From assembly GCA_002298605.1 (NCBI GenBank), contig DBKS01000044.1:15100-75560 (forward strand): 60,461 bases of DNA, read 5' to 3'. The stretch comes from Bifidobacterium sp. UBA744 (GTDB lineage Bacteria; Actinomycetota; Actinomycetes; Actinomycetales; Bifidobacteriaceae). Positions 1 through 7,949 of the stretch are shown piece after piece. Numbering within the stretch: the stretch's first letter is position 1; each line of letters opens with the position of its first letter. A program made the position numbers and the translations under genes. A model generated the notes under the pieces. It made no database searches, had not been told where the DNA came from, and saw only the letters and a program-made list of their open reading frames with translations.

Positions 1-203
1 CCTGCGGCGTACGGCGTGGACTTGCGGGAGCCCTTGAAGCCGACGTCGCCACCGGACGCCCATGCCACAACTGCGCCGGACGGATCCGTGATGGAGATGA
101 TGGTGTTGTTGAAAGTGGACTTGATATGCGCCTGCCCGACCGGGATCGACTTGCGATCACGGCGACGAGGCTTGCGCGCGGCTTGCTGCTTGGGAGCTGC
201 CAT
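1..203 (-). CDS. rpsK: 30S ribosomal protein S11 (partial, 3' end outside window)
   Basis: S11 sits on the platform of the 30S subunit, near the mRNA exit. Only the first ~67 codons are present; the gene runs off the left edge. The start ATG (complement of CAT at 201-203) is followed by a basic leader and then the S11 core around HIKSTFNNTIISITDPSG, which is diagnostic of the family. It lies 80 bp downstream of rpsM on the same strand, the usual order rpsM-rpsK (then rpoA). The identification is secure; the missing part cannot be assessed. Confidence 0.95.
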   Translation of the reverse strand, partial: MAAPKQQAARKPRRRDRKSIPVGQAHIKSTFNNTIISITDPSGAVVAWASGGDVGFKGSRKSTPYAA

Positions 204-283
204 TGACCCTCGTTTCCTAATAACGAATGTTGATTGGTGTTCGGGCGATGGGACTTGCATCCCGTGGTCCGAACGGGCCTACC

Positions 284-661
284 TTACTTGGTGGCCTTCT
301 TCTTTCCGGCGACGGTGCGCTTCGGTCCCTTGCGGGTGCGCGCGTTGGTCTTGGTGCGCTGACCGCGAACGGGCAGACCACGGCGATGACGCTGACCCTG
401 GTAGCAGTTGATCTGGATCTTGCGACGAATGTCGGCGTCGATTTCACGACGCAAATCGCCTTCGATCTTGTAGTTGGCTTCCAGATAGTCACGCAGCGTG
501 ATCAGCTGCTCATCGGTGAGATCCTTGACGCGGATGTCCGGGTTGATGCCGGTGGCCTCAAGGGTCTTCTTGGCGCGGGTACGACCGACACCGAAAATAT
601 AGGTGAGGGCGATCTCGATGCGCTTCTCATTGGGGATGTCGACTCCGGCAAGACGTGCCAT
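284..661 (-). CDS. rpsM: 30S ribosomal protein S13
   Basis: S13 is a head protein of the 30S subunit that contacts the P-site tRNA and bridges to the 50S. The 125-residue product starts MARLAGVDIPNEKR and has the helix-two-turn-helix region IFGVGRTRAKKTLEATGI. A basic C-terminal tail (GQRTKTNARTRKGPKRTVAGKK) is typical and reaches toward tRNA. It is encoded between rpmJ and rpsK on the minus strand. Length and motifs match the family throughout. Confidence 0.98.
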   Translation of the reverse strand: MARLAGVDIPNEKRIEIALTYIFGVGRTRAKKTLEATGINPDIRVKDLTDEQLITLRDYLEANYKIEGDLRREIDADIRRKIQINCYQGQRHRRGLPVRGQRTKTNARTRKGPKRTVAGKKKATK

Positions 662-797
662 TGCGATTCCTTCTGTTGTTCCGCAGGTCGTGCACCGAGT
701 CGTCCGGTTTCCCGGCCCGAGCCTGCGTACCCGGGGTTCAGCCGATAACGTTCGGCTGTGACTCAGCGCCTGATGGTATTGCCGCTGGAATCTACTC

Positions 798-911
798 TCA
801 GCCCTGGCGCTGCTTGTGGCGCGGGTTAGAGCAGATCACCATGACGCGGCCGTGACGGCGGATCACGCGGCAGTTTTCGCAGATCCTCTTCACGCTAGGG
901 CTGACCTTCAT
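798..911 (-). CDS. rpmJ: 50S ribosomal protein L36 (zinc-binding form)
   Basis: This 37-codon gene was found by translating the minus strand between infA and rpsM. The product begins MKVSPSVKRICENC and ends at TGA (798-800). Cys11, Cys14, Cys27 and His32 form the CCCH zinc ribbon of the C+ form of L36. Bifidobacteria and other actinobacteria can also carry a zinc-free paralogue, but this copy would need zinc. It lies 22 bp downstream of infA, so the two are probably co-transcribed. Confidence 0.95.
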   Translation of the reverse strand: MKVSPSVKRICENCRVIRRHGRVMVICSNPRHKQRQG

Positions 912-933
912 GGTTTTCCTTTGCTTGTACCTT

Positions 934-1152
934 TTACTTGTAACGGTACGTAATGCGTCCGCGGTTCAGATCGTAGGGGCTCATCTCAAGCACCACGCGG
1001 TCCTGCGGCAGAATGCGGATGTAGTTCTTGCGCATCTTGCCGGAGATCGTGGCGAGCACGATGTGCTTGTTTTCGAGTTCGACGCGGAACATCGCGTTCG
1101 GCAGTGCCTCCACTACCCGACCTTCGACTTCAATCACACCGTCTTTTGCCAT
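934..1152 (-). CDS. infA: translation initiation factor IF-1
   Basis: IF-1 occupies the A site of the 30S subunit during initiation and assists IF-2 and IF-3. The 72-residue protein starts MAKDGVIEVEGRVVEALPN and has the S1-like OB fold with the conserved patch VLATISGKMRKNYIRILPQD. It is full length. It is the first gene of the infA-rpmJ-rpsM-rpsK run, and the upstream 1153-1401 spacer must hold its promoter because a terminator for the neighbouring transporter lies at 1293-1336. An AAGGA-type ribosome binding site precedes the ATG. Confidence 0.98.
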   Translation of the reverse strand: MAKDGVIEVEGRVVEALPNAMFRVELENKHIVLATISGKMRKNYIRILPQDRVVLEMSPYDLNRGRITYRYK

Positions 1153-1292
1153 GAGCCTCTTATCCGTTCCTTGACGAATTACATGCTGGCATGCCTAAAG
1201 ACACACCAACTTGCAAGTTTAGCAGATACTCCATTGTTCACACTACGGCGTGTCGCCCATCGGATCCAACGACACGCATCAGACAGCATATA

Positions 1293-1336
1293 GGCGTGAG
1301 GACGACCCGGATGCAATACCGGGCCGCCCTCACGCC
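1293..1336 (-). terminator. hairpin terminator downstream of the GPH transporter
   Basis: Arms GGCGTGAGG (1293-1301) and CCTCACGCC (1328-1336) enclose an inner CCCGG/CCGGG stem. It lies 66 bp past the stop of the transporter and upstream of infA, so it separates the inserted sugar cluster from the ribosomal operon. No long T tract is visible. The rest of 1153-1401 shows no gene. Confidence 0.7.
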
Positions 1337-1401
1337 AATGCCATCACGATCCCGCCGGGATCGACCTCAACCAACCCCGCGGCATCTCATCTCATCACCG
1401 T

Positions 1402-2943
1402 TCACGCATTGCGCGACTCGGCGGTGTCGGACACCGGCCACATCGTCTCATAGGGCACGCCGGCAAGCTCCTCCACCACGCGCTTGGTCTTCGGGTCGAC
1501 GTCGGCCTTGGAGCCGCCGTCCTTGAGGCGGTTGATTTCCTTGATCAGCACATCATGCGTCGACTGGTTGACCTTGAAGGTCAGGGCGCAGATGATCGCG
1601 AGGATGAGCAGCACTCCGGTCAGGCCAACCAGGACGGAGACGATGGCGGTCTGGGCCTCCGGGGTCTGCACCTTGGCGTTGCCGTTGAAGCCGAACTCGT
1701 CGAGGATCCAACCGGTGGCGATGGTGGCCACGGCGACGGTGGACTTGCGGCAGAAGGTCATGACCGCGGCGAATTCGCCGGCGCGGTTGCGGCCGTTGAC
1801 CAGTTCGTCAATGTCCGGGATGAAGGGGAACACATTCCACGGCGTGAACTCAAGGGTGGCGCGGCCGATCTGGTAGACCAGCGAGATCACAACCAACCAG
1901 ACCATCGGCGAAGAGGGCTTGAACAGGTAGACGCACAGGTAGGCGCCCAGCATCGCCAGCATGACGAGATAGCCGGAAACGAACAGGAACTTCGGTCCCT
2001 TCTTGACCATCAGGACGCCGGCGATCGGCACCACAACCAGGCCGATGATGGAGAACGACAGCATATTGGCCGCGTCCGTGGCGGTCAGGCCGAGGCAGAA
2101 GGTCACGAAGTAGGCGAACACCGTGTTGAACGTATCCTTGCCGGTGAAGGAGAACAGGTAGATCGCCAAGTGCTTGCGGAACGACTTGTTCTTGAGCGTG
2201 GAGATGTACTCCTTGAGCAGCTCGATGATGGAGGTCTTCTCCTGCTGCACCTTGGCCTCCATGGCCACGACCTCGTCGTACGGCTTTTCCCAGGTGGTCA
2301 TCGTGGTGACGAGCATGCACACGAAGAAGATCACGGCAAAGATGGCACCGTTCACGAAGAAGGGCAGCGGCGAATCCTGCCCGAGCAGCTTGAACAGCTG
2401 ACCGGGGATGAAGGTGGACAGGAATGTCGCTCCGGCGGAGACGAACATGCGGCTGGAGGAGAGCTTGGTGCGCTCCTTATAATCCTCGGTCATCTCGTTC
2501 GGCAGCGTCTCGTAGGGGATCAGGATGGCGGAGGAGATGATCTCAAACGCCATGTAGCTAACAAGGTAGTACCAGAAGTTCAGGCCGCTGATCCACAGCA
2601 CTGCGTACGAGAGCAGAAGCGGGCTTCCGAACAGCATGAAGAAGTGACGCCGGCCGAATCGCTTGCCCAGGCGGGTCTTGTAGAAGTGATCGGTAAGGCT
2701 TCCCATGCACAGCGTGGTGAAGGCGTCAACGATACGGGACACACCGATGATTAGGCCGCCCTGCACTGCCGTCAAGCCGCAGTACGTGGTGTAGAAGAAC
2801 AGCATCCACGCGCCGATGATCGTCATGGAGCCGCCGCCGATGAAATCGGAGATGCCGTAGCAGATGCCACGTCCGAGCGTAATCTTGTGAGGTTTGTAGA
2901 AACGGTTGGTTTTCTGTTCTGACTTCAGTGGAAGACTGCTCAT
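1402..2943 (-). CDS. GPH-family (MelB-like) glycoside/sugar cation symporter
   Basis: This is a 513-residue polytopic membrane protein with about 12 hydrophobic segments, expected to import a glycoside or oligosaccharide with a cation. The start of the glycoside-pentoside-hexuronide family is recognisable: residues 25-50 (RGICYGISDFIGGG) form helix 1, and RIVDAFTTLCMGSLTDHF (70-87) followed by RLGKRFGRRHFF is the helix 2/loop 2-3 signature. The usual second Asp of the RxxDxxxDP motif is Thr77 here. An AAGGAG site precedes the ATG. Downstream of lacI and close to a rhamnosidase, it probably imports rhamnosylated substrates; that is inference. Repeats upstream (2973-2999) may be an operator. 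Confidence 0.85.
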   Translation of the reverse strand: MSSLPLKSEQKTNRFYKPHKITLGRGICYGISDFIGGGSMTIIGAWMLFFYTTYCGLTAVQGGLIIGVSRIVDAFTTLCMGSLTDHFYKTRLGKRFGRRHFFMLFGSPLLLSYAVLWISGLNFWYYLVSYMAFEIISSAILIPYETLPNEMTEDYKERTKLSSSRMFVSAGATFLSTFIPGQLFKLLGQDSPLPFFVNGAIFAVIFFVCMLVTTMTTWEKPYDEVVAMEAKVQQEKTSIIELLKEYISTLKNKSFRKHLAIYLFSFTGKDTFNTVFAYFVTFCLGLTATDAANMLSFSIIGLVVVPIAGVLMVKKGPKFLFVSGYLVMLAMLGAYLCVYLFKPSSPMVWLVVISLVYQIGRATLEFTPWNVFPFIPDIDELVNGRNRAGEFAAVMTFCRKSTVAVATIATGWILDEFGFNGNAKVQTPEAQTAIVSVLVGLTGVLLILAIICALTFKVNQSTHDVLIKEINRLKDGGSKADVDPKTKRVVEELAGVPYETMWPVSDTAESRNA

Positions 2944-2972
2944 TGGACTTCAGCTCCTTTGCTTGGCGGCTT

Positions 2973-2999
2973 CGACATCGTAACGTAGATGTCGTAACG
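2973..2999 (-). promoter_or_regulatory. inverted and direct repeats upstream of the transporter, candidate operator
   Basis: CGACATC (2973-2979) and GATGTCG (2988-2994) form a perfect inverted repeat with an 8-bp spacer. The heptamer CGTAACG occurs twice (2979-2985 and 2993-2999). The element begins 30 bp upstream of the transporter start. It could bind the neighbouring LacI-type regulator or form a 5'-UTR hairpin; the sequence does not decide. Confidence 0.4.
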
Positions 3000-3148
3000 C
3001 CGACAGTATATGGTTGCAATGTTGAGCCCTGCCCATATTTCCACGAATTCTCTTTTTTTGCCATTTTTGCATTCCCAAAGCCCGAGATACCGCCCGAATG
3101 ACATGAAGACACACGCCGGAGCGACAACGCAGGCACACACCGTCCCAC

Positions 3149-4243
3149 TCAGTGCGCGTCACCCCGCCAGGCAGGAGCGACGCTGTCGCGGATAAACAGC
3201 GTCGTGGCGACACACAGCATATTCGACCCGATGATCTCACCCGCACCCACCGCCGTCGTGCCATCAGGCAGACATAGCGCGGCCACGTCCTCCGGAGTGA
3301 AGGCGGACATCGACGTGTAGCCGTTGGACGAGAGCGCCAGCAGCACCCGCACGCCAAGCGCCCCGATTCGCGCGCGCGGCAGCCGCACAGCGGTCAGGTT
3401 CGGAGACACCACGGAGGATATGGACGAATCGTCGAAGGCAACCACCGACAGACGCCCCGGTACATCAACGGACTCGGCGGTCATACGCGTCACCATTCCG
3501 GCGGCCATCTGCTCGTTGTAGGTCACCACGGCCGAAGGACACGACGGCCCGCGCAACGCCATGGCGGCCTGCCCGCCACCGTCGACCGATGGCGAAAACG
3601 GCCCGACAACCCGCATGGTCATCCCCATCGACCTGCCGATTGTGCGCAGCGCATCCCACCGCGTGCGATCGGCCCAGTCCCATCCCTGAGCCGACACGTA
3701 TGTCACCGCATGATGACCATTGGATTTGAGCAACGCCAGCACCTGCCGGGCACCACCCACCGCATCGGGCATCACGCTGGCCACTCCGGGCACCGGGCGA
3801 TTAAGGACCACCAGAGGCACCAGCGAGGCGAGTCTCTGGAGCTGCGCGTCATTGAGACGATCCGACGCGACCAGCACGCCGCATGACCCATTGGACACCT
3901 CTTCGATGAACGAATTCTCCCATTGCGAGGTGCGCGTCGACTCGATGACGCTCACGGCACGCCCGGTCAGGAACGCCTCATCCTGGGCGCCTCTCAGCAG
4001 TTCCTCGGCCTCGGAGACGTTCTTGACGACCAGCGAGATGATTCCGGATGACCGTCCGGCGCGACGCCGATACGATCGATGTTCATACCCCAATCGGACG
4101 GCGGCCTGACGGATCACCTCGATCGTGGCGGGATTCACCCGGTCCGGATCTCGGAAGGCACGCGAGACCGTTGACGGTGCGACGCCGGCCTCCTTGGCCA
4201 CATCCACAATGCCCACGACCCGACGGCCGCGCTGATCGTTCAT
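3149..4243 (-). CDS. LacI-family transcriptional regulator
   Basis: The 364-residue protein starts at the ATG complementing 4241-4243, chosen because GGGGGTGG sits just before it; a TTG 39 bp upstream is the alternative. The N-terminal LacI helix-turn-helix reads VDVAKEAGVAPSTVSRAFRD (about residues 12-31), followed by the hinge helix and RLGYEHRSYRRR. The remainder is a periplasmic-binding-protein-like sensor with SVVAFDDSS near residue 265. It is divergent from the rhamnosidase, sharing a 129-bp spacer, and is followed by the transporter. It most likely controls both in response to a sugar; the effector is unknown. Confidence 0.93.
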   Translation of the reverse strand: MNDQRGRRVVGIVDVAKEAGVAPSTVSRAFRDPDRVNPATIEVIRQAAVRLGYEHRSYRRRAGRSSGIISLVVKNVSEAEELLRGAQDEAFLTGRAVSVIESTRTSQWENSFIEEVSNGSCGVLVASDRLNDAQLQRLASLVPLVVLNRPVPGVASVMPDAVGGARQVLALLKSNGHHAVTYVSAQGWDWADRTRWDALRTIGRSMGMTMRVVGPFSPSVDGGGQAAMALRGPSCPSAVVTYNEQMAAGMVTRMTAESVDVPGRLSVVAFDDSSISSVVSPNLTAVRLPRARIGALGVRVLLALSSNGYTSMSAFTPEDVAALCLPDGTTAVGAGEIIGSNMLCVATTLFIRDSVAPAWRGDAH

Positions 4244-4372
4244 TGCCCACCCCCGGTATGCAAAAAATGCAAAAGATGACAACCAACCGCAAGTTTCATC
4301 GTATTGCCGACCCGCACCCTAGGATAGGACGCAAGATCGTATTTGACCAATGCTGTTCAAGGAAGCCATCGT
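4244..4372. promoter_or_regulatory. divergent lacI / rhamnosidase regulatory region
   Basis: This 129-bp spacer holds both promoters. An A-rich element ATGCAAAAAATGCAAAA (4258-4274) matches 15 of 17 bases with a sequence on the minus strand upstream of the transporter (about 3056-3072). A direct repeat, CGCAAG followed by ATCGTATT, occurs at 4289-4305 and 4330-4343. An AAGGA site near 4358 serves the rhamnosidase ATG. Which of these is the operator cannot be told without a footprint. Confidence 0.45.
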
Positions 4373-7147
4373 ATGACACCAGCAAACGACGAGACCACGT
4401 CATCGCATCACAATCGCCCAACCGTGACGCCCACCACCCGGACGTCCGACAGGCCCACGGCGCCACCGGCACCGGAGCACCTGCGCATCAATGACCGCAT
4501 ACAGCCGGTTGACATCGAACCCGGCACCACCCCCACGCTTCGCTGGCGTATGCCGCTGGACGCCTGCGGCCAGGCGACCGACGACGAACCATCCACCGAA
4601 ACGCTGCATTACGAAGCCCAAGTGCTCGACATACGCACGCTCACGGTATTGTGGGCATGCAGCCAAGCCCCACTGCAACCCGGCGAGCGCCTTCAGCTGC
4701 ATGGACTCGACATGCAACCCGGACGCCGATACCTGGCACGCGTTCGCGCGAAGCGAACCGTCGACGGCGACACGCTGCTCTCACCATGGAGCGTTCCCAT
4801 GGCATTCGGCACCGGCGCCGGCACGCAATGGCACGGCACGCCGATCTGGATACCCGACACCGCCGTGACGCACGCGGTCAAGCGGGACGCCGGCATCGCC
4901 GCCACCGTCGATTCCCCCGACTTCGGACGGCTCAAGGAAAGCACATCGCAGGCGGGCGACGCGTTCTTCGCCGGGGAGGAACACGCTGCCGACCCGCACA
5001 ACTCCCGGGGATGGGCGTTCCTTCGCCATGAATTCACGCTGCGGAACCAACACATCGTCTGGGCCACGCTGAATGTGACCGCCGCCAGCGTGAAACCGGC
5101 GCGACAATTCGTGCACCGCACCTGGGTGAACGGAACGTTCGTCGGGCTCGGCCCCACTTTCCCCATAGGCGACGAGGCGCGCTACGACGGCTGGGACGTA
5201 ACGGGACTGTTGCACCCAGGACGGCGCAATGCCATAGGAGCGCTTGCCTACACGGTGGAGGACCAGCGCTATGCCGCCCAGCTTGACGTCTGCTACGCCG
5301 ACGGCAGCACCGAGCACATCGTCACCGACGGCAATTGGACCACACTGCCGGGCTCGGCCATCTACCCGGACTCCGCATCCATCGGCACCCAATACTTCGA
5401 GGCCCCCGCCGAGAACATCCGTTCCGATGCCTTCCCGCGGGGCTTCTCCCGCCCCGGTTTCGACGACTCCGCATGGGTGGCCGCGGAAGCCAAGCCGGCA
5501 TTCGCGCGTCTGCTCGCCACACCCACCGATAAGGTGGCGGTGCGATACCATGCGCCCGTATCAATGCACCTGACCGAAGACGGCCACCTGATCGCAGACT
5601 TCGGCCACGCCGTCATGGGCGGCATCCGCATCGGCTTCCGCGGAAACGCCGCATGCGATCTCAAAATCCGCTACGGCGAGGTATGCGAGGACGACGGCTC
5701 GGTGAAATACCGTCTGAGCGCCTTCAACGTGTACGAGGACACCTGGCGCCGAGAGGCCGACGTCCCGTCCCTCGAAACCTGGGGCCTGCGCGTATTCCGC
5801 TACGTGGAGATCATTCCGTCGAAGGAATACGCGGAGCAGGCACGGCGACTGCTGGATGGCGCCGACACGCTCGACGCCGCCGCAATCGAATACCCGTTTG
5901 ACGATGACGCCGCCATGTTTGACTGCTCCGACGACACGCTTGCCACCGTATGGTCGTTCTGCCGCACCACGGTCACCTCGCTGAACGGCCCCATCTATGC
6001 CGACTCCTGGACCAGGGAACGTGCGGCGTACGAGGCCGACGCATGGCTGCAGCAGCGGGCCCACCTGGCGCTGGACGACGCCCCGACGCTGGGCGAATAC
6101 ACCATCGACTACCTCACCGCCAACCGCACCTGGCCGACCGAATGGCCGCTGTACCTGATACTCGCCGTCCACGACGCATGGATGGCAACGGGATCAACCC
6201 ATCAGATCATGCAGGGATACGACCGCATCGCCGCGCTGCTGCCCGACCGATATCTCGACAAGGACTCCGGCCTGATCGTCAAGGATCCCGGCCAGTCAAG
6301 CGTCACCGACGGGGATCTGGTCGACTGGCCCCCGTCGGAACGCGACGGCTTTGTGTTCGGCCGTGTCAACACCGTGATCAACGCACTGGCATCCCAAGCC
6401 TATGCGGACATGGCCGACATCGCAGACGTAGCCGGTCACCCCGATGATGCCCGACGTTGCCGCTCAATTGCGGCGCGCATGCGTAACGCCATTCATGAAC
6501 TGCTATTCGACGAACAGACAGGCGCGTATGCCGATGGCCTGGATACGGGCACGCAAGGCTCAAAACTCAGCCATTGCTCACTGCACGCATCAGCCTTCGC
6601 ACTGGCCTTCGCAGATGTTCCGCCCGAGCGGGTCAACCGGGTCGCGGACTATCTGCGAGGACGCGGCATGGCCTGCAGCGTCTACACCGCCGCCGTATAC
6701 CTGGACGGCCTGTATCGCGCCGGATACGGCGCCGACGCCAACCACCTCATCGCTTCGCACGAACCGCTGCGGTCTTGGATGAACATGATCGCCACCGGCG
6801 CCGGCGCCACAATGGAAGCCTGGGATCTCAGACTCAAAGGCAATACCACGTATTCGCATCCATGGGCTTCCTCCCCCGCCTTCCTGCTCGAGCAGGGGCT
6901 GCTTGGAGTGCGCCCCACCAAACCCGGCTACCGGGAATTCGACGTGCGACCGCAGCTCGGAGACCTGACCAAAGGCGAAGCTCTGGTTCCATCCCCGGCC
7001 GGATCCATCCACGTCCTCGTCGAGCGTGACGACGCCGCCCAATCCGGATGGCGCATCGAACTCACCGTACCAGTCGGCACACGTGCGCATGTCGACATCG
7101 CCGGCATGACGCGGACCTTCGGACCGGGACGGCACACCATGGACTGA
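4373..7147 (+). CDS. alpha-L-rhamnosidase, glycoside hydrolase family 78
   Basis: The 924-residue enzyme hydrolyses terminal alpha-L-rhamnose. The ATG at 4373 is preferred over a TTG at 4343 because AAGGA precedes it. There is no signal peptide, so it is cytoplasmic and acts on imported substrate. A fibronectin-like N-domain (about 35-150) is followed by rhamnosidase beta domains and the (alpha/alpha)6 catalytic barrel. Conserved acids are recognisable: Asp544, Glu549 and Asp556 in DSWTRERAAYEAD, and Glu815 in GATMEAWD. LVDWPPSERDGF and SHPWASSP are further family hallmarks. It is divergent from the lacI-type gene and convergent with adk, with a shared terminator between. Confidence 0.92.
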   Translation: MTPANDETTSSHHNRPTVTPTTRTSDRPTAPPAPEHLRINDRIQPVDIEPGTTPTLRWRMPLDACGQATDDEPSTETLHYEAQVLDIRTLTVLWACSQAPLQPGERLQLHGLDMQPGRRYLARVRAKRTVDGDTLLSPWSVPMAFGTGAGTQWHGTPIWIPDTAVTHAVKRDAGIAATVDSPDFGRLKESTSQAGDAFFAGEEHAADPHNSRGWAFLRHEFTLRNQHIVWATLNVTAASVKPARQFVHRTWVNGTFVGLGPTFPIGDEARYDGWDVTGLLHPGRRNAIGALAYTVEDQRYAAQLDVCYADGSTEHIVTDGNWTTLPGSAIYPDSASIGTQYFEAPAENIRSDAFPRGFSRPGFDDSAWVAAEAKPAFARLLATPTDKVAVRYHAPVSMHLTEDGHLIADFGHAVMGGIRIGFRGNAACDLKIRYGEVCEDDGSVKYRLSAFNVYEDTWRREADVPSLETWGLRVFRYVEIIPSKEYAEQARRLLDGADTLDAAAIEYPFDDDAAMFDCSDDTLATVWSFCRTTVTSLNGPIYADSWTRERAAYEADAWLQQRAHLALDDAPTLGEYTIDYLTANRTWPTEWPLYLILAVHDAWMATGSTHQIMQGYDRIAALLPDRYLDKDSGLIVKDPGQSSVTDGDLVDWPPSERDGFVFGRVNTVINALASQAYADMADIADVAGHPDDARRCRSIAARMRNAIHELLFDEQTGAYADGLDTGTQGSKLSHCSLHASAFALAFADVPPERVNRVADYLRGRGMACSVYTAAVYLDGLYRAGYGADANHLIASHEPLRSWMNMIATGAGATMEAWDLRLKGNTTYSHPWASSPAFLLEQGLLGVRPTKPGYREFDVRPQLGDLTKGEALVPSPAGSIHVLVERDDAAQSGWRIELTVPVGTRAHVDIAGMTRTFGPGRHTMD

Positions 7148-7195
7148 CCGTACCGGCGGCGGCGCACTGCCGTCGCATCGCACGGGTACGCGACG

Positions 7196-7241
7196 AAACA
7201 GGGCTCCGACCCACGAATCATCGTGGACCGGAGCCCTGTTT
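7196..7241. terminator. bidirectional terminator between rhamnosidase and adk
   Basis: AAACAGGGCTCCG (7196-7208) pairs perfectly with CGGAGCCCTGTTT (7229-7241), giving a 13-bp stem with a CCACGA/TCGTGG inner hairpin and A/T-rich flanks on both strands. It lies between convergent genes and can serve both. Confidence 0.9.
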
Positions 7242-7289
7242 TCTATAATCGGACAACGGATGATCGGACAGCGCCGATCAGCACCTCAA

Positions 7290-7850
7290 TCAGCCGAGTT
7301 CGGCGATAATGGCGTCGGAAATATCCTGAATGTCGCCAGTGCCGTCAATCTCGACGAGCTGGCCACGGTCACGGTAGGTGTCCAGCAGCGGCGCGGTTTC
7401 CTTGGCATAGGTTTCCAGACGCTTGGCGATGGCCTCGGGCGTATCGTCGGCACGGCCTTCGATCTCGGCGCGCTTCTGCATGCGCTTGAGCAGCACGTCA
7501 CGATCAGCGCTCAGTGCAACGGCCTTGTCAAGCGGGGTACCGATCTCCTCGAGCATCACATCCAGCGCCTTGACCTGGGAGGCATTGCGCGGATAGCCGT
7601 CGAGAATCCACCCGTCCTTCACATCGTCCATCGACAGACGATCCTTGACGATCTTGTTGGTCAGCTCGTCGGGCACAAGCTCGCCCTTGTCCATATAGGA
7701 CTGGGCTTCCTTGCCAAGCGGGGTCTGGTTCTTAAGATTATAGCGGAAGATGTCACCGGTGGAGATATGAGGAATGCCATAGTGCTTGGCCAGCAAAGCC
7801 GCCTGAGTGCCCTTGCCGACTCCCTGCGGTCCCATAATCAGCAGACGCAT
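7290..7850 (-). CDS. adk: adenylate kinase (short, zinc-free LID)
   Basis: Adenylate kinase interconverts ATP + AMP and two ADP. The 186-residue protein has the P-loop GPQGVGKGTQ (7-16), the AMP-binding STGDIFRYNLK (about 30-40) and DGYPRN. At 186 residues it lacks the extended LID with four Cys, so it is the short form. It follows secY in the classical secY-adk order, but a hairpin with a T-rich tail lies between them. The usual downstream map gene is absent; the rhamnosidase cluster follows instead. Confidence 0.97.
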   Translation of the reverse strand: MRLLIMGPQGVGKGTQAALLAKHYGIPHISTGDIFRYNLKNQTPLGKEAQSYMDKGELVPDELTNKIVKDRLSMDDVKDGWILDGYPRNASQVKALDVMLEEIGTPLDKAVALSADRDVLLKRMQKRAEIEGRADDTPEAIAKRLETYAKETAPLLDTYRDRGQLVEIDGTGDIQDISDAIIAELG

Positions 7851-7902
7851 GTCTCGCTCTCTTTCTGTATTCGTGGTTGCTGTTACAAAAGATGAAAAAC
7901 AA

Positions 7903-7940
7903 CAGGGACGGAACGGCCATTGTCCGCCGCTCCGCCCCTG
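7903..7940 (-). terminator. terminator or attenuator between secY and adk
   Basis: On the minus strand CAGGGGCGGA (7940-7931) pairs with TCCGTCCCTG (7912-7903) with one mismatch, followed by TTGTTTTTC. This is a good intrinsic terminator shape. It implies partial termination after secY or a separate adk promoter in 7851-7902. Confidence 0.75.
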
Positions 7941-7949
7941 AGATGATGA

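Noticed and set aside
1555..2754. 399-codon open frame on the plus strand
   Set aside because: It is antisense to the GPH transporter and its Gly/His/Glu/Asp-rich product has no family features; it arises from high-GC codon use.
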